DNA of 64,000 nucleotides from Bacillota bacterium (GCA_012838955.1 DUOH01000060.1:1-64000), one strand, 5' to 3'. Shown: positions 8,105-17,198, counted from the stretch's first letter. The notes: generated by a model from the letters alone, not told the origin. Numbers and translations: made by a program.

Positions 8105-9694
8105 CTACTTTTTCTTGGAGACAAATTGCAAGACAGGATACCCTTCCGGAGTGTAGCGCAGATTCTGCAAAGCAGGGGAAACCAAAAAGTCTCGGGTGGT
8201 AAAGTATAGGGGGATTACCGCCATATCTCTGACGATCTTCTCCTCCAACGCATGATAAATCCGGTACTTATTCCGAATATCCGTTGTGTCTTTGGCTAAG
8301 GCAAGTCCCAAATCATATTCCTCATCCGTATATGAAGAAAAATTCTCCGGGGCTTGAGAATGGAAGAGTTGTAAGAAAGTCATCGGATCCGGATAATCCC
8401 CTTCCCAACCGGCCCGGGCCGTATAAAAACGTCCGGTGGAGCAGAGTTCTTTATATTCATCCCATTTTACTTTCTTTACATTCACTGTAAAGCCTAGATT
8501 CATCCGCCACATCTCGGCCACAATCTCCCCAACCTTCTCCGAGATTCCACCCGCCACCACCAATAAGTCCAGCTCAGGCAAGCCATCCTCACTGGGATAT
8601 CCGGCGCTGTACAGTAAATCAAGGGCCCTCTTCCCGTGGACGGGATCGAGTAACTCGCCACCAGCGGCGCGAAAATCTACTCCGCTTCTACCGTCGGGGA
8701 TTCCGGGAGGGATTAGTCCGGTGGCCGGTATCGCGGATAAGCCCGGAACCTTCTCAATTAATAAATCCCTATTAATAGCCAGGGAGAGCGATTTACGCAC
8801 CTCATACTTGTTGAGAGGAGCGCGGCGTAGATTCAGATATATGTATCCCGTGCTCATGGTGGAAACCCTGATAAATTCTTTCTCATAATCCGGAAAAGCA
8901 TTATGGGGCGGTGACTCCAGCAGATCGACCATCCCGGCTGCATATAACGCCAAACCCGTCTCCGGAGGAAAAAAGGTGAATTTAATCTCAGCCGCCGAAG
9001 GTTTCTTCCTGGTATAATGGGTATTGGTACTTAAAAGGGCGTACGTCTTCTGATCCCATTCCTTGATTCGAAAGCATCCGTTACTGCAATAACCGGGAGC
9101 ATAAGCCTGTTTCTCCGCAGGAGCGCCTGTAATATACCGGGAATGTACGGGATAGAATTTCGGCAGGGTCAAAAGGGACAAAAAGTAACTGCTGGGTTCA
9201 ACCAGATCCACGCGGACGGTCTCCCGATCTAGCGCCCTGATGCCGATCTCATCCGACGATTTAATCTGGCCCAAACGATAGGCTTTAGCATTATAGATAA
9301 TGTCGGTCACCGCTTCAGCGGCAACCCTGTCTTCGTAGCTAATCGCCCGTTTCCAGGAACGCACAAAATCATTGGCGGTCACTGGATCACCGTTGGACCA
9401 CGAATTTTTCCGCAAATAAAATGTATAAGTCTTTCCGCCGTTGGAAACCACCCATTTCTGCGCGGCGGCCGGAACCAATATTCCATTTTCCCAAGCAACC
9501 ATAGGCTCATGCGTATTAAAGAGCATATGCTTCTCAGCATCGCTGATCACATTAATCGGATCCACGGATATGGGAAAGGAAGCCAGGTTGATCGTGATTG
9601 TCCTGCCTTCCCCGGCCGCTTCCGTAATCAGCCGAGGGTTTCCGGGAAATAAGCATAAAACCAGGATCAGAAGAGACAGTATTTTTTTCCGCAT
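8105..9694 (-). CDS. ABC transporter substrate-binding protein, family 5 (OppA/DppA-like)
   Basis: Extracytoplasmic binding protein of 529 aa for oligopeptides or a similar solute. The chosen ATG follows a GGGGAG site, with a start five codons upstream less likely. A signal peptide (about 1-26, cleavage near TEAA) lacks a good lipobox, because the only early cysteine is preceded by leucine. The SBP_bac_5 fold then covers the rest, with recognisable segments VANDFVRSWKRAIS, RRAPLNKYEVRKSLSLAINR and GWEGDYPDPMTFLQLF. No permease or ATPase gene is adjacent, so it is an orphan binding protein that must work with transporter parts encoded elsewhere. The ligand cannot be told from sequence. Confidence 0.9.
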   Translation of the reverse strand: MRKKILSLLILVLCLFPGNPRLITEAAGEGRTITINLASFPISVDPINVISDAEKHMLFNTHEPMVAWENGILVPAAAQKWVVSNGGKTYTFYLRKNSWSNGDPVTANDFVRSWKRAISYEDRVAAEAVTDIIYNAKAYRLGQIKSSDEIGIRALDRETVRVDLVEPSSYFLSLLTLPKFYPVHSRYITGAPAEKQAYAPGYCSNGCFRIKEWDQKTYALLSTNTHYTRKKPSAAEIKFTFFPPETGLALYAAGMVDLLESPPHNAFPDYEKEFIRVSTMSTGYIYLNLRRAPLNKYEVRKSLSLAINRDLLIEKVPGLSAIPATGLIPPGIPDGRSGVDFRAAGGELLDPVHGKRALDLLYSAGYPSEDGLPELDLLVVAGGISEKVGEIVAEMWRMNLGFTVNVKKVKWDEYKELCSTGRFYTARAGWEGDYPDPMTFLQLFHSQAPENFSSYTDEEYDLGLALAKDTTDIRNKYRIYHALEEKIVRDMAVIPLYFTTRDFLVSPALQNLRYTPEGYPVLQFVSKKK

Positions 9695-9831
9695 GACAAT
9701 ACTCCCCATCAGTTAGATAATGACCAGAGCATAGGTGACCTTCCTATCTAATATTCTCATTTTATCAAAGTTTTTCCTGTAATTAAACTCCCGAATCTCT
9801 CCGGTTTGTCCCCTGCGGGCAGCAAACACGA

Positions 9832-9867
9832 CAAAAAAAAGGCGTCCGGAAAGCCGGGACCGCCTCT
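9832..9867 (-). terminator. Intrinsic terminator at the end of the lysine/dipicolinate operon
   Basis: GC-rich hairpin AGGCG...CCGG / CCGGACGCCT with two bulged bases, followed on the minus strand by eight T (9833-9840). It lies 25 bp past the dapA stop. Confidence 0.75.
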
Positions 9868-9892
9868 TTATTAGATGGCAGTAATCCGCCGC

Positions 9893-10774
9893 TCAGATCA
9901 ACCCTAAATCTTGTAATACCGACTTTAACTCTTCATGCTGTTCGGAAGTAGCTTCCACCAACGGCAACCGTAAAGAGCCAACCTCAAACCCTAAAAGCTG
10001 AAGAGCGGCTTTAACCATGATTGGGTTAGCGGTAATGAATAAGACCTTAAATAAGGGCAGCAATTCCTGATGGGTCTTGGCCGCTTCGCTTATTCTTCCC
10101 TGGACATAATCATCAACCATCGTCTTGAGCCGTCTTCCCACCACATGTGCAGCTACACTAATCACTCCGGCGCCGCCTACAGACATGATCGGCAAGGTTA
10201 GGCTATCATCACCACTGTACACTAAGAAATCCTTCGGTAAAAGCTTGATCATTTCCGCAGCTTGATTCAGATCGCCGGCCGCCTCCTTCAAAGCGACTAT
10301 GTTGTCAATCTGCGCCAATCTGACCATAGTCTGAGGAGTAATGTTAATTCCGGTTCTCCCAGGAATATTATAGACCATTACCGGTAATGAAGTAGTTTCC
10401 GCTATAGCCTTAAAGTGTTGAAAAAGCCCTTCCTGAGGCGGCTTATTATAGTAAGGAACTACTGCCATTATTCCATCTACTCCGGTCTTTTCCGCCTCTT
10501 TCGTCAATTCTATACTCTTTTTCGTATCATTTGTGCCTGTACCCGCGATCACAGTGGCCTTACCACCCACAGTCTCCACAACCGTTGAGAAGAGCCTGAT
10601 CTTCTCTTCTGTACTGAGGGTAGGTGATTCCCCTGTAGTACCGGCAATCACCAAACCATCCGAACCGTTTTCCACCAACCGTAAAGCCAATTTACTAGCG
10701 CCTTGATAGTCAACTTCTCCTTCTGCGGTAAAAGGTGTAACCATTGCTGTTAATAGACGTCCAAAATTTACCAC
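9893..10774 (-). CDS. dapA: 4-hydroxy-tetrahydrodipicolinate synthase
   Basis: Condenses pyruvate with aspartate semialdehyde, the first committed step to diaminopimelate, lysine and dipicolinate. A GTG start giving 293 aa is chosen because it follows a strong GAGGGGGG site; an ATG eleven codons upstream lacks one. The TIM-barrel signatures are present: GTTGESPTLSTEEK near residue 45, YNIPGRTGINI with the active-site tyrosine, and the Schiff-base lysine in VALKEAAGDL (about residue 160). It is the last gene of the operon and starts 37 bp after dapG. A terminator follows. Confidence 0.96.
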   Translation of the reverse strand: MVNFGRLLTAMVTPFTAEGEVDYQGASKLALRLVENGSDGLVIAGTTGESPTLSTEEKIRLFSTVVETVGGKATVIAGTGTNDTKKSIELTKEAEKTGVDGIMAVVPYYNKPPQEGLFQHFKAIAETTSLPVMVYNIPGRTGINITPQTMVRLAQIDNIVALKEAAGDLNQAAEMIKLLPKDFLVYSGDDSLTLPIMSVGGAGVISVAAHVVGRRLKTMVDDYVQGRISEAAKTHQELLPLFKVLFITANPIMVKAALQLLGFEVGSLRLPLVEATSEQHEELKSVLQDLGLI

Positions 10775-10811
10775 GTTGATTCCCCCCTCGCGCTTCATGC
10801 GTCTCATCTTT

Positions 10812-12032
10812 CTATCCTCCTAATCCGAACTCCTCATGTAAGGCTCGCAAAGCCCCGGACATATCTTCTTTCTTCACTAAACAAGCGATATTGGTATGCG
10901 AATCAGTAGTCTGAATGATTGAGATTCCGGCCTGATAGAGACAGGAGATCACCCGGGCCATTACCCCCGGTACCCCCCGCATTCCCGCACCGACCACAGC
11001 CACTTTAGCGTAGCCCTTAGCCGCGTCCATGGTCAACTTGGTATCGGCCAAAACCGCCTGGGCTTCCTCAAACCTCGCTTCTTCCACTATAAATGAGATT
11101 CTGTCCGGAGAGACTTGAATCATATCCACACTGATTCCGGCCTCCGCCAACAACTGAAAGACCTTAAGAGCCGTACCGTCTTGATTGAGGTTTCGGTCTG
11201 CTGTCAAAATAACCTGGGCGACATCGTTGATATACGCCAATCCAGTAACTACTTTATCTCCTTTAATCTCCACTCCAGAAATGCCTGGTCCGTCTGTAAT
11301 CAAAGTCCCCTCTTCCTCGCTGAAGGTCGATTTAATCCGCAGAGGAATCCGGGCTGACATGGCGATCTCTACCGCCCGGGGGTGAACCACCTTTGCTCCT
11401 AAGTGCGCCATTTCACTAACTTCACTGTAAGTTATCGTCTTTAGGAGCCGGGCTTCAGGAACCATTCTGGGATCAGCAGTCATCACTCCGTCCACGTCCG
11501 TATAAACCTCAACCTCCACTGCGTTTAGGGCAGCGCCTAAAGCTACCGCCGTTGTATCACTGCCGCCCCTGCCCAAAGTGGTGATCTCTCCTTCTGTGGT
11601 CACCCCTTGAAAACCGGCGACTACCACCACTTCGTATTCTTCCATGAGCTTCAGGATTTTTTCGGTTTTCACCTGAATAATACTGGCTTGAGTATGATGG
11701 CTATCAGTGATAATTCCGGCCTGCCCGCCAGATAAGGCAGTAGCGTTGATCCCGGCGGATCTTAAAGCTTGCGTCATGATCACGGCGGAGATAATCTCCC
11801 CGCACGACAGCAAGAGATCAAATTCTCTCGGTCTTATTCGGCTATTCTCCTTCGTCGCCAAGCTGATTAAGGTATCAGTAGCATAGGGATCTCCCTGGCG
11901 GCCCATGGCGGAGACTACTATAACCAGCCTACAGCCTTTTTTCAATCCTTCTCGAATCTTTCCGACAACCTGTTTCCTCTGATCCTGGGTAGCCACGGAA
12001 GTTCCACCAAACTTTTGCACCAGAATCTTCAC
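10812..12032 (-). CDS. dapG: Aspartate kinase (DapG/LysC type)
   Basis: Phosphorylates aspartate, the first step of the aspartate pathway. The 406-aa protein begins with the kinase signature MKILVQKFGGTSVA and includes GRGGSDTTAVALGAAL and DVDGVMTADPR. Two ACT domains follow from about residue 265, as expected for feedback control by an amino acid. By gene order (asd-kinase-dapA) it resembles DapG of Bacillus subtilis, which responds to diaminopimelate; the true effector is not visible in the sequence. It lies between asd and dapA in the riboswitch-led operon. Confidence 0.94.
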   Translation of the reverse strand: MKILVQKFGGTSVATQDQRKQVVGKIREGLKKGCRLVIVVSAMGRQGDPYATDTLISLATKENSRIRPREFDLLLSCGEIISAVIMTQALRSAGINATALSGGQAGIITDSHHTQASIIQVKTEKILKLMEEYEVVVVAGFQGVTTEGEITTLGRGGSDTTAVALGAALNAVEVEVYTDVDGVMTADPRMVPEARLLKTITYSEVSEMAHLGAKVVHPRAVEIAMSARIPLRIKSTFSEEEGTLITDGPGISGVEIKGDKVVTGLAYINDVAQVILTADRNLNQDGTALKVFQLLAEAGISVDMIQVSPDRISFIVEEARFEEAQAVLADTKLTMDAAKGYAKVAVVGAGMRGVPGVMARVISCLYQAGISIIQTTDSHTNIACLVKKEDMSGALRALHEEFGLGG

Positions 12033-12112
12033 TGGATAACCCCTTTCCTCACCACTGTCGGAAGAATAGATACATCAAAACACTAATCCGTCCAGACTGT
12101 TCACGGGTAACC

Positions 12113-13123
12113 CTATAATAAGTCCTTGTTCACTAGATACTCCGCGATCTGGACTGCATTAGTAGCTGCTCCCTTCAAGAGATTATCAGCCACTATCCAG
12201 AGGTGGAGACCGTTTTCTATTGAAAAGTCCTCTCTGATCCGGCCGACAAAAGTCTCATCCTTCCCGGAGGCCAAGATCGGCATGGGGTAGATATTACCTG
12301 CCGGATCATCCATGACCACCACACCCGGGGCTTTGGCCAGGATTTCCCGGGCTGCGTCCGGGGTTAACTTCTTTTTGGTCTCAATATTAACCGCTTCGCT
12401 GTGTCCTCTAAAGACCGGTACCCGAACAGTAGTTGCGGTCACCTTTATCTTAGGATCAATAATCTTCTCGGTCTCCTTGACCATCTTCCATTCTTCGGCC
12501 GTATAACCCGTCTCATCAAACCGATCTATATGGGGAAGTACGTTAAAAGCGATTCGGTGTGGGTAAACATGGTTCTCCATTTCATCGCCTTGCGCATAGG
12601 CCTTGATCTGTTCGTCCAGTTCCTGAATGGCTTTATGCCCCGACCCGGATACCGCCTGGAAAGTAGTGACTACTACCCTCTTGATGGTTGCAGCATCGTG
12701 CAAAGGCTTTAAGACCGCCACCATTTGAATGGTGGAGCAATTGGGGTTAGCGATAATTCTCTCTTTCCCCGTTAATACTTGGCCGTTAACCTCCGGAACA
12801 ATCAGGGGAATCTCCGGTTCCATCCTCCAGGCTTTACTGTTGTCAATGACCACTACCCCTTTTTCCGCGGCCAAAGGCGCTAACTCCCTGCTGGGTCCGG
12901 CACCTGCACTGAAAAGGGCGACATCCAATCCGTCAAACTTCGCCGGATCCGTCACTTCAATAGTATATTCCTTCCCACGGAAGTTGATTTTTCGCCCGGC
13001 AGAGCGTTCCGTAGCCATGAGCCTTAAATCTTCAACCGGAATTCCGCTTCTCTCCAGAACCCGGATCATTTCCTGCCCGACCGCTCCCCCAGCGCCCACT
13101 ACACCAATTCGATACTTTCTCAA
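12113..13123 (-). CDS. asd: Aspartate-semialdehyde dehydrogenase
   Basis: Reduces aspartyl phosphate to aspartate semialdehyde with NADPH. The 336-aa protein has the N-terminal dinucleotide loop GVVGAGGAVGQEMIRVLE, the catalytic cysteine in NPNCSTIQMV (about residue 128), the QAVSGSGHKA segment and the active-site region RVPVFRGHSEAVNIE. Translation probably starts at TTG behind an AAGGAGGA site. A 160-bp AT-rich gap separates it from dpaB and could hold an internal promoter; no clear one was identified. Confidence 0.95.
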   Translation of the reverse strand: MRKYRIGVVGAGGAVGQEMIRVLERSGIPVEDLRLMATERSAGRKINFRGKEYTIEVTDPAKFDGLDVALFSAGAGPSRELAPLAAEKGVVVIDNSKAWRMEPEIPLIVPEVNGQVLTGKERIIANPNCSTIQMVAVLKPLHDAATIKRVVVTTFQAVSGSGHKAIQELDEQIKAYAQGDEMENHVYPHRIAFNVLPHIDRFDETGYTAEEWKMVKETEKIIDPKIKVTATTVRVPVFRGHSEAVNIETKKKLTPDAAREILAKAPGVVVMDDPAGNIYPMPILASGKDETFVGRIREDFSIENGLHLWIVADNLLKGAATNAVQIAEYLVNKDLL

Positions 13124-13282
13124 AATTATGATTCCTCCTTAGATCAGAATAAGTAATAAACTTGCATGGTATACAAAAGTCTGTATAGGCAAGGTTAATG
13201 TGATTATTAAATTATACATACATGGAATAATTACTGCCCAATAAATATCATTCCTCTAAAATAGTAATTTAGATGAAATGGC

Positions 13283-13870
13283 TTAATCATACTTGATTAG
13301 AACAGGTTGGATCTGTGAAGCTTGCAGAGCCGCTGCTACCGTCGGTAAAAGTAGATCCATCTTCGCTACCAAAGAGCGGGGCTTACCTACGGGGTTATCC
13401 TGGCCAAACGGCACAAAGTAGAATAGCTTTCTATTGACCAAGGAGGCCAGGTGAATAAGGCTGACCCCCAATCCGTCATTGGTGGAGACTCCAATCACTA
13501 CCGGCCCGTTATTCCGTAGATGTGCTTTACAGGCCAAGGAGACCGGTGAATCGGAGAGCCCCAGCGCCAATCTGGCCAGGGTTGTTCCTGTACAAGGCGC
13601 CACTACCATCAGATCCAAAAGATTTTGCGGCCCGATTGGTTCCACCTCAACCAGGGTTCGCCATGGCTTCTTTCCGGTAATTCTTTGTAATTCTCCCTCC
13701 AGATCCTCGGCTTTTCCAAATCTGGTATCAGTATCCGCCACTGTAGAAGAGAGAATGGGAAATACTTCCGCCCCTGCTCGAACCAACCGCTCAATCTCGG
13801 GTATGACCTTGCTGACTGTACAATGGGATCCGGTCAGACCAAAGCCGATCCTCACCTCTGTTAAGGACAT
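13283..13870 (-). CDS. dpaB: Dipicolinate synthase subunit B
   Basis: Flavoprotein-like subunit (195 aa) of the spore dipicolinate synthase (SpoVFB). It begins MSLTEVRIGFGLTGSHCTVSKV, which is characteristic, and has the PQNLLDLMVVAPCTGTTLARLA segment and VIGVSTNDGLG. With DpaA it oxidises dihydrodipicolinate to dipicolinic acid in the mother cell late in sporulation. A strong GGAGGTG site precedes the ATG. It follows dpaA by 57 bp and lies upstream of asd, the same order as spoVFA-spoVFB-asd-dapG-dapA in Bacillus. Confidence 0.95.
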   Translation of the reverse strand: MSLTEVRIGFGLTGSHCTVSKVIPEIERLVRAGAEVFPILSSTVADTDTRFGKAEDLEGELQRITGKKPWRTLVEVEPIGPQNLLDLMVVAPCTGTTLARLALGLSDSPVSLACKAHLRNNGPVVIGVSTNDGLGVSLIHLASLVNRKLFYFVPFGQDNPVGKPRSLVAKMDLLLPTVAAALQASQIQPVLIKYD

Positions 13871-13927
13871 CTTTACGCACCTCCAAGCCTTAAGACCTCT
13901 GAGGAGTGTAGGCGCCTCAAACAGTGT

Positions 13928-14836
13928 CTACACTCTTTTTTTGCTGAGGGCTTTCTTGATTAAGCTTGGGAGGCTGGAAGCAAGAATTTTTCCCGCAGTC
14001 TGTGGAGCGACTTTTCCCGGAAGGCCCGAGGCCAAAAAGGCTTTGAGCCCTCTTTTTTTCGCTGCCGCCAAATCAATCCCACCCGGGGCGGAGGCCAGAT
14101 CGATCAAGAGCAAATCCGGATTGGCCTCTGCTCCCTCGTTGATCATCTCTGCTGTTAATACCGGAGCGGGGATCGTATTAAAGACCAGATCCGCCCCTTT
14201 AATTTCTACCGCCAACCGGCTGAGAGGCACAGCCCGGCAGCCGATCTCAGCAGCTTCTTGCCGCTGCTTTTGATTTCTTGCTGCTATCACAACTTGAGCG
14301 CCTAAACACAGTAACCTTTGCGTCAAGGCCCTGGCTACCCGTCCATAGCCTAGAGTCAGACAGACGCTGTTATCTATGGTGAACTCCGTATGCTCCATCG
14401 CCAACTGAATGGCGCCTTCGGCCGTAGGAATAGCATTGGGGATCGCAATCTCATCCAATTCTGCAAATTCCAAAACCTGTTGATTGAAGCGTTCGGCTGC
14501 AGACCTCAAGGGCGTGGAAAGAATACCGGTGACAATCAAGGTATGCGGTTCCAATTGGCTAAAGAAGTCTTGATCAATGACAATCTGCAACTCTGAGCAG
14601 TTGGTCCGCACTTTCCCCGTTTTATCCACACCACTAATGGGGAGAACAACCACACCGGTATTCATCACAGCCTCTTCCAGCGAATCAGCATAAAACAGGC
14701 GGGAAGACGGTTTTGCGCCCGACAAACCCCAAACTTTAACCCAAGCCGCCTCTTCGCTTAAGGCTTCGGCCACCATAACTTGTCGGCTGTCTCCACCGAT
14801 CACTGCCACTCCCGTCTCTGCTAGACATGATGACAT
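13928..14836 (-). CDS. dpaA: Dipicolinate synthase subunit A
   Basis: Rossmann-fold dehydrogenase subunit (SpoVFA) of dipicolinate synthase. The chosen ATG gives 302 aa and follows GGGAGGAGGAG; an alternative start seven codons upstream overlaps that site. The N-terminal segment AVIGGDSRQVMVAEAL and the central nucleotide-binding loop TLGYGRVARALTQRLLCLGA (about 152-172) fit the family. It is placed between dapB and dpaB. Dipicolinate gives spores heat resistance, so this gene is normally expressed in the mother cell under sigma-K; here it also lies behind a lysine riboswitch. Confidence 0.95.
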   Translation of the reverse strand: MSSCLAETGVAVIGGDSRQVMVAEALSEEAAWVKVWGLSGAKPSSRLFYADSLEEAVMNTGVVVLPISGVDKTGKVRTNCSELQIVIDQDFFSQLEPHTLIVTGILSTPLRSAAERFNQQVLEFAELDEIAIPNAIPTAEGAIQLAMEHTEFTIDNSVCLTLGYGRVARALTQRLLCLGAQVVIAARNQKQRQEAAEIGCRAVPLSRLAVEIKGADLVFNTIPAPVLTAEMINEGAEANPDLLLIDLASAPGGIDLAAAKKRGLKAFLASGLPGKVAPQTAGKILASSLPSLIKKALSKKRV

Positions 14837-14927
14837 GGAAGTTACTCCTCCTCCCAAGATTACCAGGCATAAGTAATAGCATTATATTCTAAACCCGGTC
14901 GGGAGGTTCATTGGCCGGTCCCAATTG

Positions 14928-15728
14928 CTAATCCATAAGGTTTTCTAAGCCGTAGATTAAGCCTTTCATCTTTATAATCTTCCTGATTGCTAACAAAACC
15001 CCAGGCATAAATGAGGTTCTATCCAACGAATCGTGTTTGATGGTTAAGGTCTGACCGATCCCACCGAAGATCACCTCTTGGTGGGCGACCAACCCGGGTA
15101 ACCTGACACTGTGGATATGAACACTGGAGTAATCGCCACCTCTAGCCCCCTTTACCTTTTCCAAAGGCGCGGGTTTAGGAGTTAGGGCTTGCGCGCGGCC
15201 GTTCTTAATCATCTCTGCCGTCTTCATTGCTGTTCCGGACGGAGCATCAATTTTTCGATCATGATGCAATTCGATAATTTCCGCTTCCGGAAGATATTTC
15301 GCCGCCTCTTTGGCGAAGCGCATCATCAATACAGCGCCAATGGCAAAATTAGGAGCAATTAAAAGTCCTTTACCCGCTTGATCCGTCAAGGCGGCCATTT
15401 CTGCCAAATTCTCCTCTGTGAGGCCTGTGGTACCAATTACCCCATTCACTCCTGCTTCCAGAATAGCCTTGATATTCTCCTTTACTACTAACGGAGTGGT
15501 AAAATCAACCACCACATCCGGTTTGGTCTTTTGCAGTGTCTCCGTTAAGTTGCTGGAGATAACTACCTCCGTTCCTCCGACTCCCGTTAACGCAGAAACA
15601 TCGGTCCCGACTCCCGCCTTATCCACGGCGCCTACCAAAGACAGATCCTCTTGGGCGGTGACTGCCTTCATTACCTCCCGACCCATTCTGCCATAGGCGC
15701 CGGATACCACTACCCGTATTTTTTCCAT
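14928..15728 (-). CDS. dapB: 4-hydroxy-tetrahydrodipicolinate reductase
   Basis: Reduces the DapA product to tetrahydrodipicolinate. The 266-aa protein starts with the NAD(P)-binding loop VVSGAYGRMGREVMKAV and carries the family signature ELHHDRKIDAPSGTA (about 160-174). It is the first gene after the lysine riboswitch leader. In Bacillus subtilis dapB is elsewhere; its position at the head of this operon joins lysine and dipicolinate branches under one leader. Confidence 0.96.
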   Translation of the reverse strand: MEKIRVVVSGAYGRMGREVMKAVTAQEDLSLVGAVDKAGVGTDVSALTGVGGTEVVISSNLTETLQKTKPDVVVDFTTPLVVKENIKAILEAGVNGVIGTTGLTEENLAEMAALTDQAGKGLLIAPNFAIGAVLMMRFAKEAAKYLPEAEIIELHHDRKIDAPSGTAMKTAEMIKNGRAQALTPKPAPLEKVKGARGGDYSSVHIHSVRLPGLVAHQEVIFGGIGQTLTIKHDSLDRTSFMPGVLLAIRKIIKMKGLIYGLENLMD

Positions 15729-15826
15729 TTCACTACCTCCTGCTCATCAACAGGTCGATCTGTACTATAAGAAACAGCTGGCGACGATAACTTCGACCAT
15801 CGCTGGATTCGTCCCCCTCTTTAGTA

Positions 15827-15855
15827 TGATAAAAGGTTGGCTTAAAGCCAACCTT
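15827..15855 (-). terminator. Expression-platform terminator of the lysine riboswitch
   Basis: Nine-base perfect arms AAGGTTGGC / GCCAACCTT (15833-15841 and 15847-15855), followed on the minus strand by TTTTATC. It lies 32 nt after the riboswitch core and about 100 nt before dapB. The placement fits premature termination when lysine is bound. Confidence 0.75.
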
Positions 15856-15887
15856 ACAATACGTCAAACCCAGACAGGGTCATCGGT

Positions 15888-16071
15888 GGTAAGATAGCTC
15901 TTCACCAAAGTGGTGACAGTATCACGGTTCTTCACCATGATCCCAGCCGGTTTTTTGGGCCCGCTTAAAAGCGAAAAAACCAACTTCGGCGGCGATACCT
16001 TTGGTTTGAGTTCCTCGACCTGCCCCGGTCTCCCTCAAATTACTCTTCATCAGCCGCGCCTCTACTCTACC
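15888..16071 (-). promoter_or_regulatory. Lysine riboswitch (L box)
   Basis: A 184-nt leader on the minus strand that has the conserved blocks of the lysine aptamer in order: AGAGGCGCGGC, AAGAGTA, AACTCAAACC, CGCCGAAG, GGCTGGGATC, ACTGTCACC and GAGCTATC. The closing helix P1 forms between GGTAGAGTAG (16062-16071) and CTATCTTACC (15888-15897). Order and spacing agree with the Bacillus lysC leader. It lies between a sigma-A promoter and an intrinsic terminator, ahead of dapB and the rest of the dap/dpa operon. Confidence 0.92.
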
Positions 16072-16159
16072 CCTGAGGTTATTCAAAGTTCTTCAGCACA
16101 TACAAGAAATCTATCGGTATATGCCGGACTATGAATAGCAACACTATTTAATTGAATAT

Positions 16160-16188
16160 ATTGTCCTATAATTATCCCTGTCTGTCAA
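16160..16188 (-). promoter_or_regulatory. Sigma-A promoter of the lysine/dipicolinate operon
   Basis: A consensus TTGACA -35 box (16183-16188) with a 17-bp spacer to a GACAAT -10 box (16160-16165), minus strand. It would start a leader of about 425 nt that contains the riboswitch. The interval 15729-16267 holds this promoter, the riboswitch and its terminator, and no protein gene. Confidence 0.7.
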
Positions 16189-16233
16189 GTCTTTTACAAA
16201 GATTTATCCCACTCTCCCGCCAGCTGGGCCGGG

Positions 16234-16262
16234 AAAAAGAAAGACGCGCGTGATGACGCGCG
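16234..16262 (-). terminator. Intrinsic terminator after the SprA-like gene
   Basis: Seven-base perfect arms CGCGCGT / ACGCGCG (16245-16251, 16256-16262) around a GATG loop. On the minus strand TCTTTCTTTTT follows. It insulates the dap/dpa promoter from the gene upstream. Confidence 0.75.
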
Positions 16263-16267
16263 CACTG

Positions 16268-16837
16268 TTACAACTTGGCATCAAAGTTGGAACCCGGCCG
16301 AAATTCTTCCTGTGCTTTTCCTTTGGTCACTGTGCGAGTTTCTCCGCCGGAGACATAGATCCGTCCACACTCCGGACAAACAGCAGTATACAATCGCACA
16401 GTCTGAAAAAGCACCTCTTTACCTTCTCTTTCTGCTTTGTCTTGATTCCGAACCACATGTTCCTGTTCATGGGCACGAACCTTCACGGCTGCTTCCTCCG
16501 GAGAAATCCGGGCGGCGCTTTTATATGATACTCCCGGATCATTGGATTCATCTTGATATTTACGGGATTCACAGGTTTCGCAATCCAGCAGCCCCAGTTT
16601 TTTTAAGACCCGGTCAGTCAATACTTCTGTCCATTCAGGTAGTTGCCGCCTACCGGGGTCGGTTTTATCCGTTGGCTTCATCTGATGATGGTGGCTGTCG
16701 GGGAAATTTTCTTCCCGAGCTTCCGGCGTTCTTACCTCACTCCCGGCCACCACCTGCTGAAACCGGCCGATCCGCGCCCCTTCATCAAACGTCGGGCGAT
16801 AATAATTTGGAAGAATGGATCCAAGCTTTCCGATCAT
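16268..16837 (-). CDS. SprA-related putative zinc metalloprotease
   Basis: A 189-aa protein with a disordered N-terminal third. A CETCESRKYQD segment (CxxC) follows, then the zinc-protease motif HEQEH inside KVRAHEQEHVV (about 119-129) and a second CxxC in AVCPECGRIYVSGGET (about 152-167). HExxH and the CPECG/GGET region are typical of the SprA-related family found in many spore-forming Clostridia. The substrate and site of action are not known. It lies between the YlmC-like gene and a terminator. Confidence 0.75.
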   Translation of the reverse strand: MIGKLGSILPNYYRPTFDEGARIGRFQQVVAGSEVRTPEAREENFPDSHHHQMKPTDKTDPGRRQLPEWTEVLTDRVLKKLGLLDCETCESRKYQDESNDPGVSYKSAARISPEEAAVKVRAHEQEHVVRNQDKAEREGKEVLFQTVRLYTAVCPECGRIYVSGGETRTVTKGKAQEEFRPGSNFDAKL

Positions 16838-16955
16838 CCGAACTCACCCTCCATGGCGTTCTTCTCTCTATGCCTGAAACCGTTAATCATGTTAATATCG
16901 ATTCTAACCACATTATTACACACTTTTCTGAAAATAGCAAGAGGCGCCTCACCCC

Positions 16956-17198
16956 TTACCCCTCTTCTCCCGTTTCTGCTGCCAACTCCACAAGGAGAAC
17001 GTCGGTACTGATCTTCCGTACGGCTTTCCACGGGATAATTCTTTCTTGCCTAAACGGCCATCTTCCTGAGGTCATCTTGAACGAACTAAGCTGACCCAGT
17101 CTTAAATCCAAATCTGCTTCCGGATAAAACAATACCCCTAACTTGCTACCATCAGTTAGGTTAATCACTTCTTTACCGTTTAAATCGGAAAGCCGCAT
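16956..17198 (-). CDS. YlmC/YmxH family sporulation-associated protein (PRC-barrel)
   Basis: A small PRC-barrel-type protein of 80 aa that begins MRLSDLNGKEVINLTDGSKLG, the family signature. The chosen ATG sits behind GGGAGGAGAGAG; a start eighteen codons upstream lacks a site. YlmC/YmxH proteins are conserved in spore formers, and their function is poorly defined. The gene lies 79 bp downstream of sigK on the same strand, which suits a role in late sporulation. Confidence 0.85.
   Translation of the reverse strand: MRLSDLNGKEVINLTDGSKLGVLFYPEADLDLRLGQLSSFKMTSGRWPFRQERIIPWKAVRKISTDVLLVELAAETGEEG

Noticed and set aside
13124-13282. Possible T-box or internal promoter between dpaB and asd
   Set aside because: No T-box motif and no -10/-35 pair with correct spacing was found, though an unrecognised sporulation promoter remains possible.
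16312-17094. 260-aa plus-strand ORF opposite the SprA-like and YlmC-like genes
   Set aside because: Composition typical of an antisense shadow; the minus-strand genes have clear motifs and start sites.
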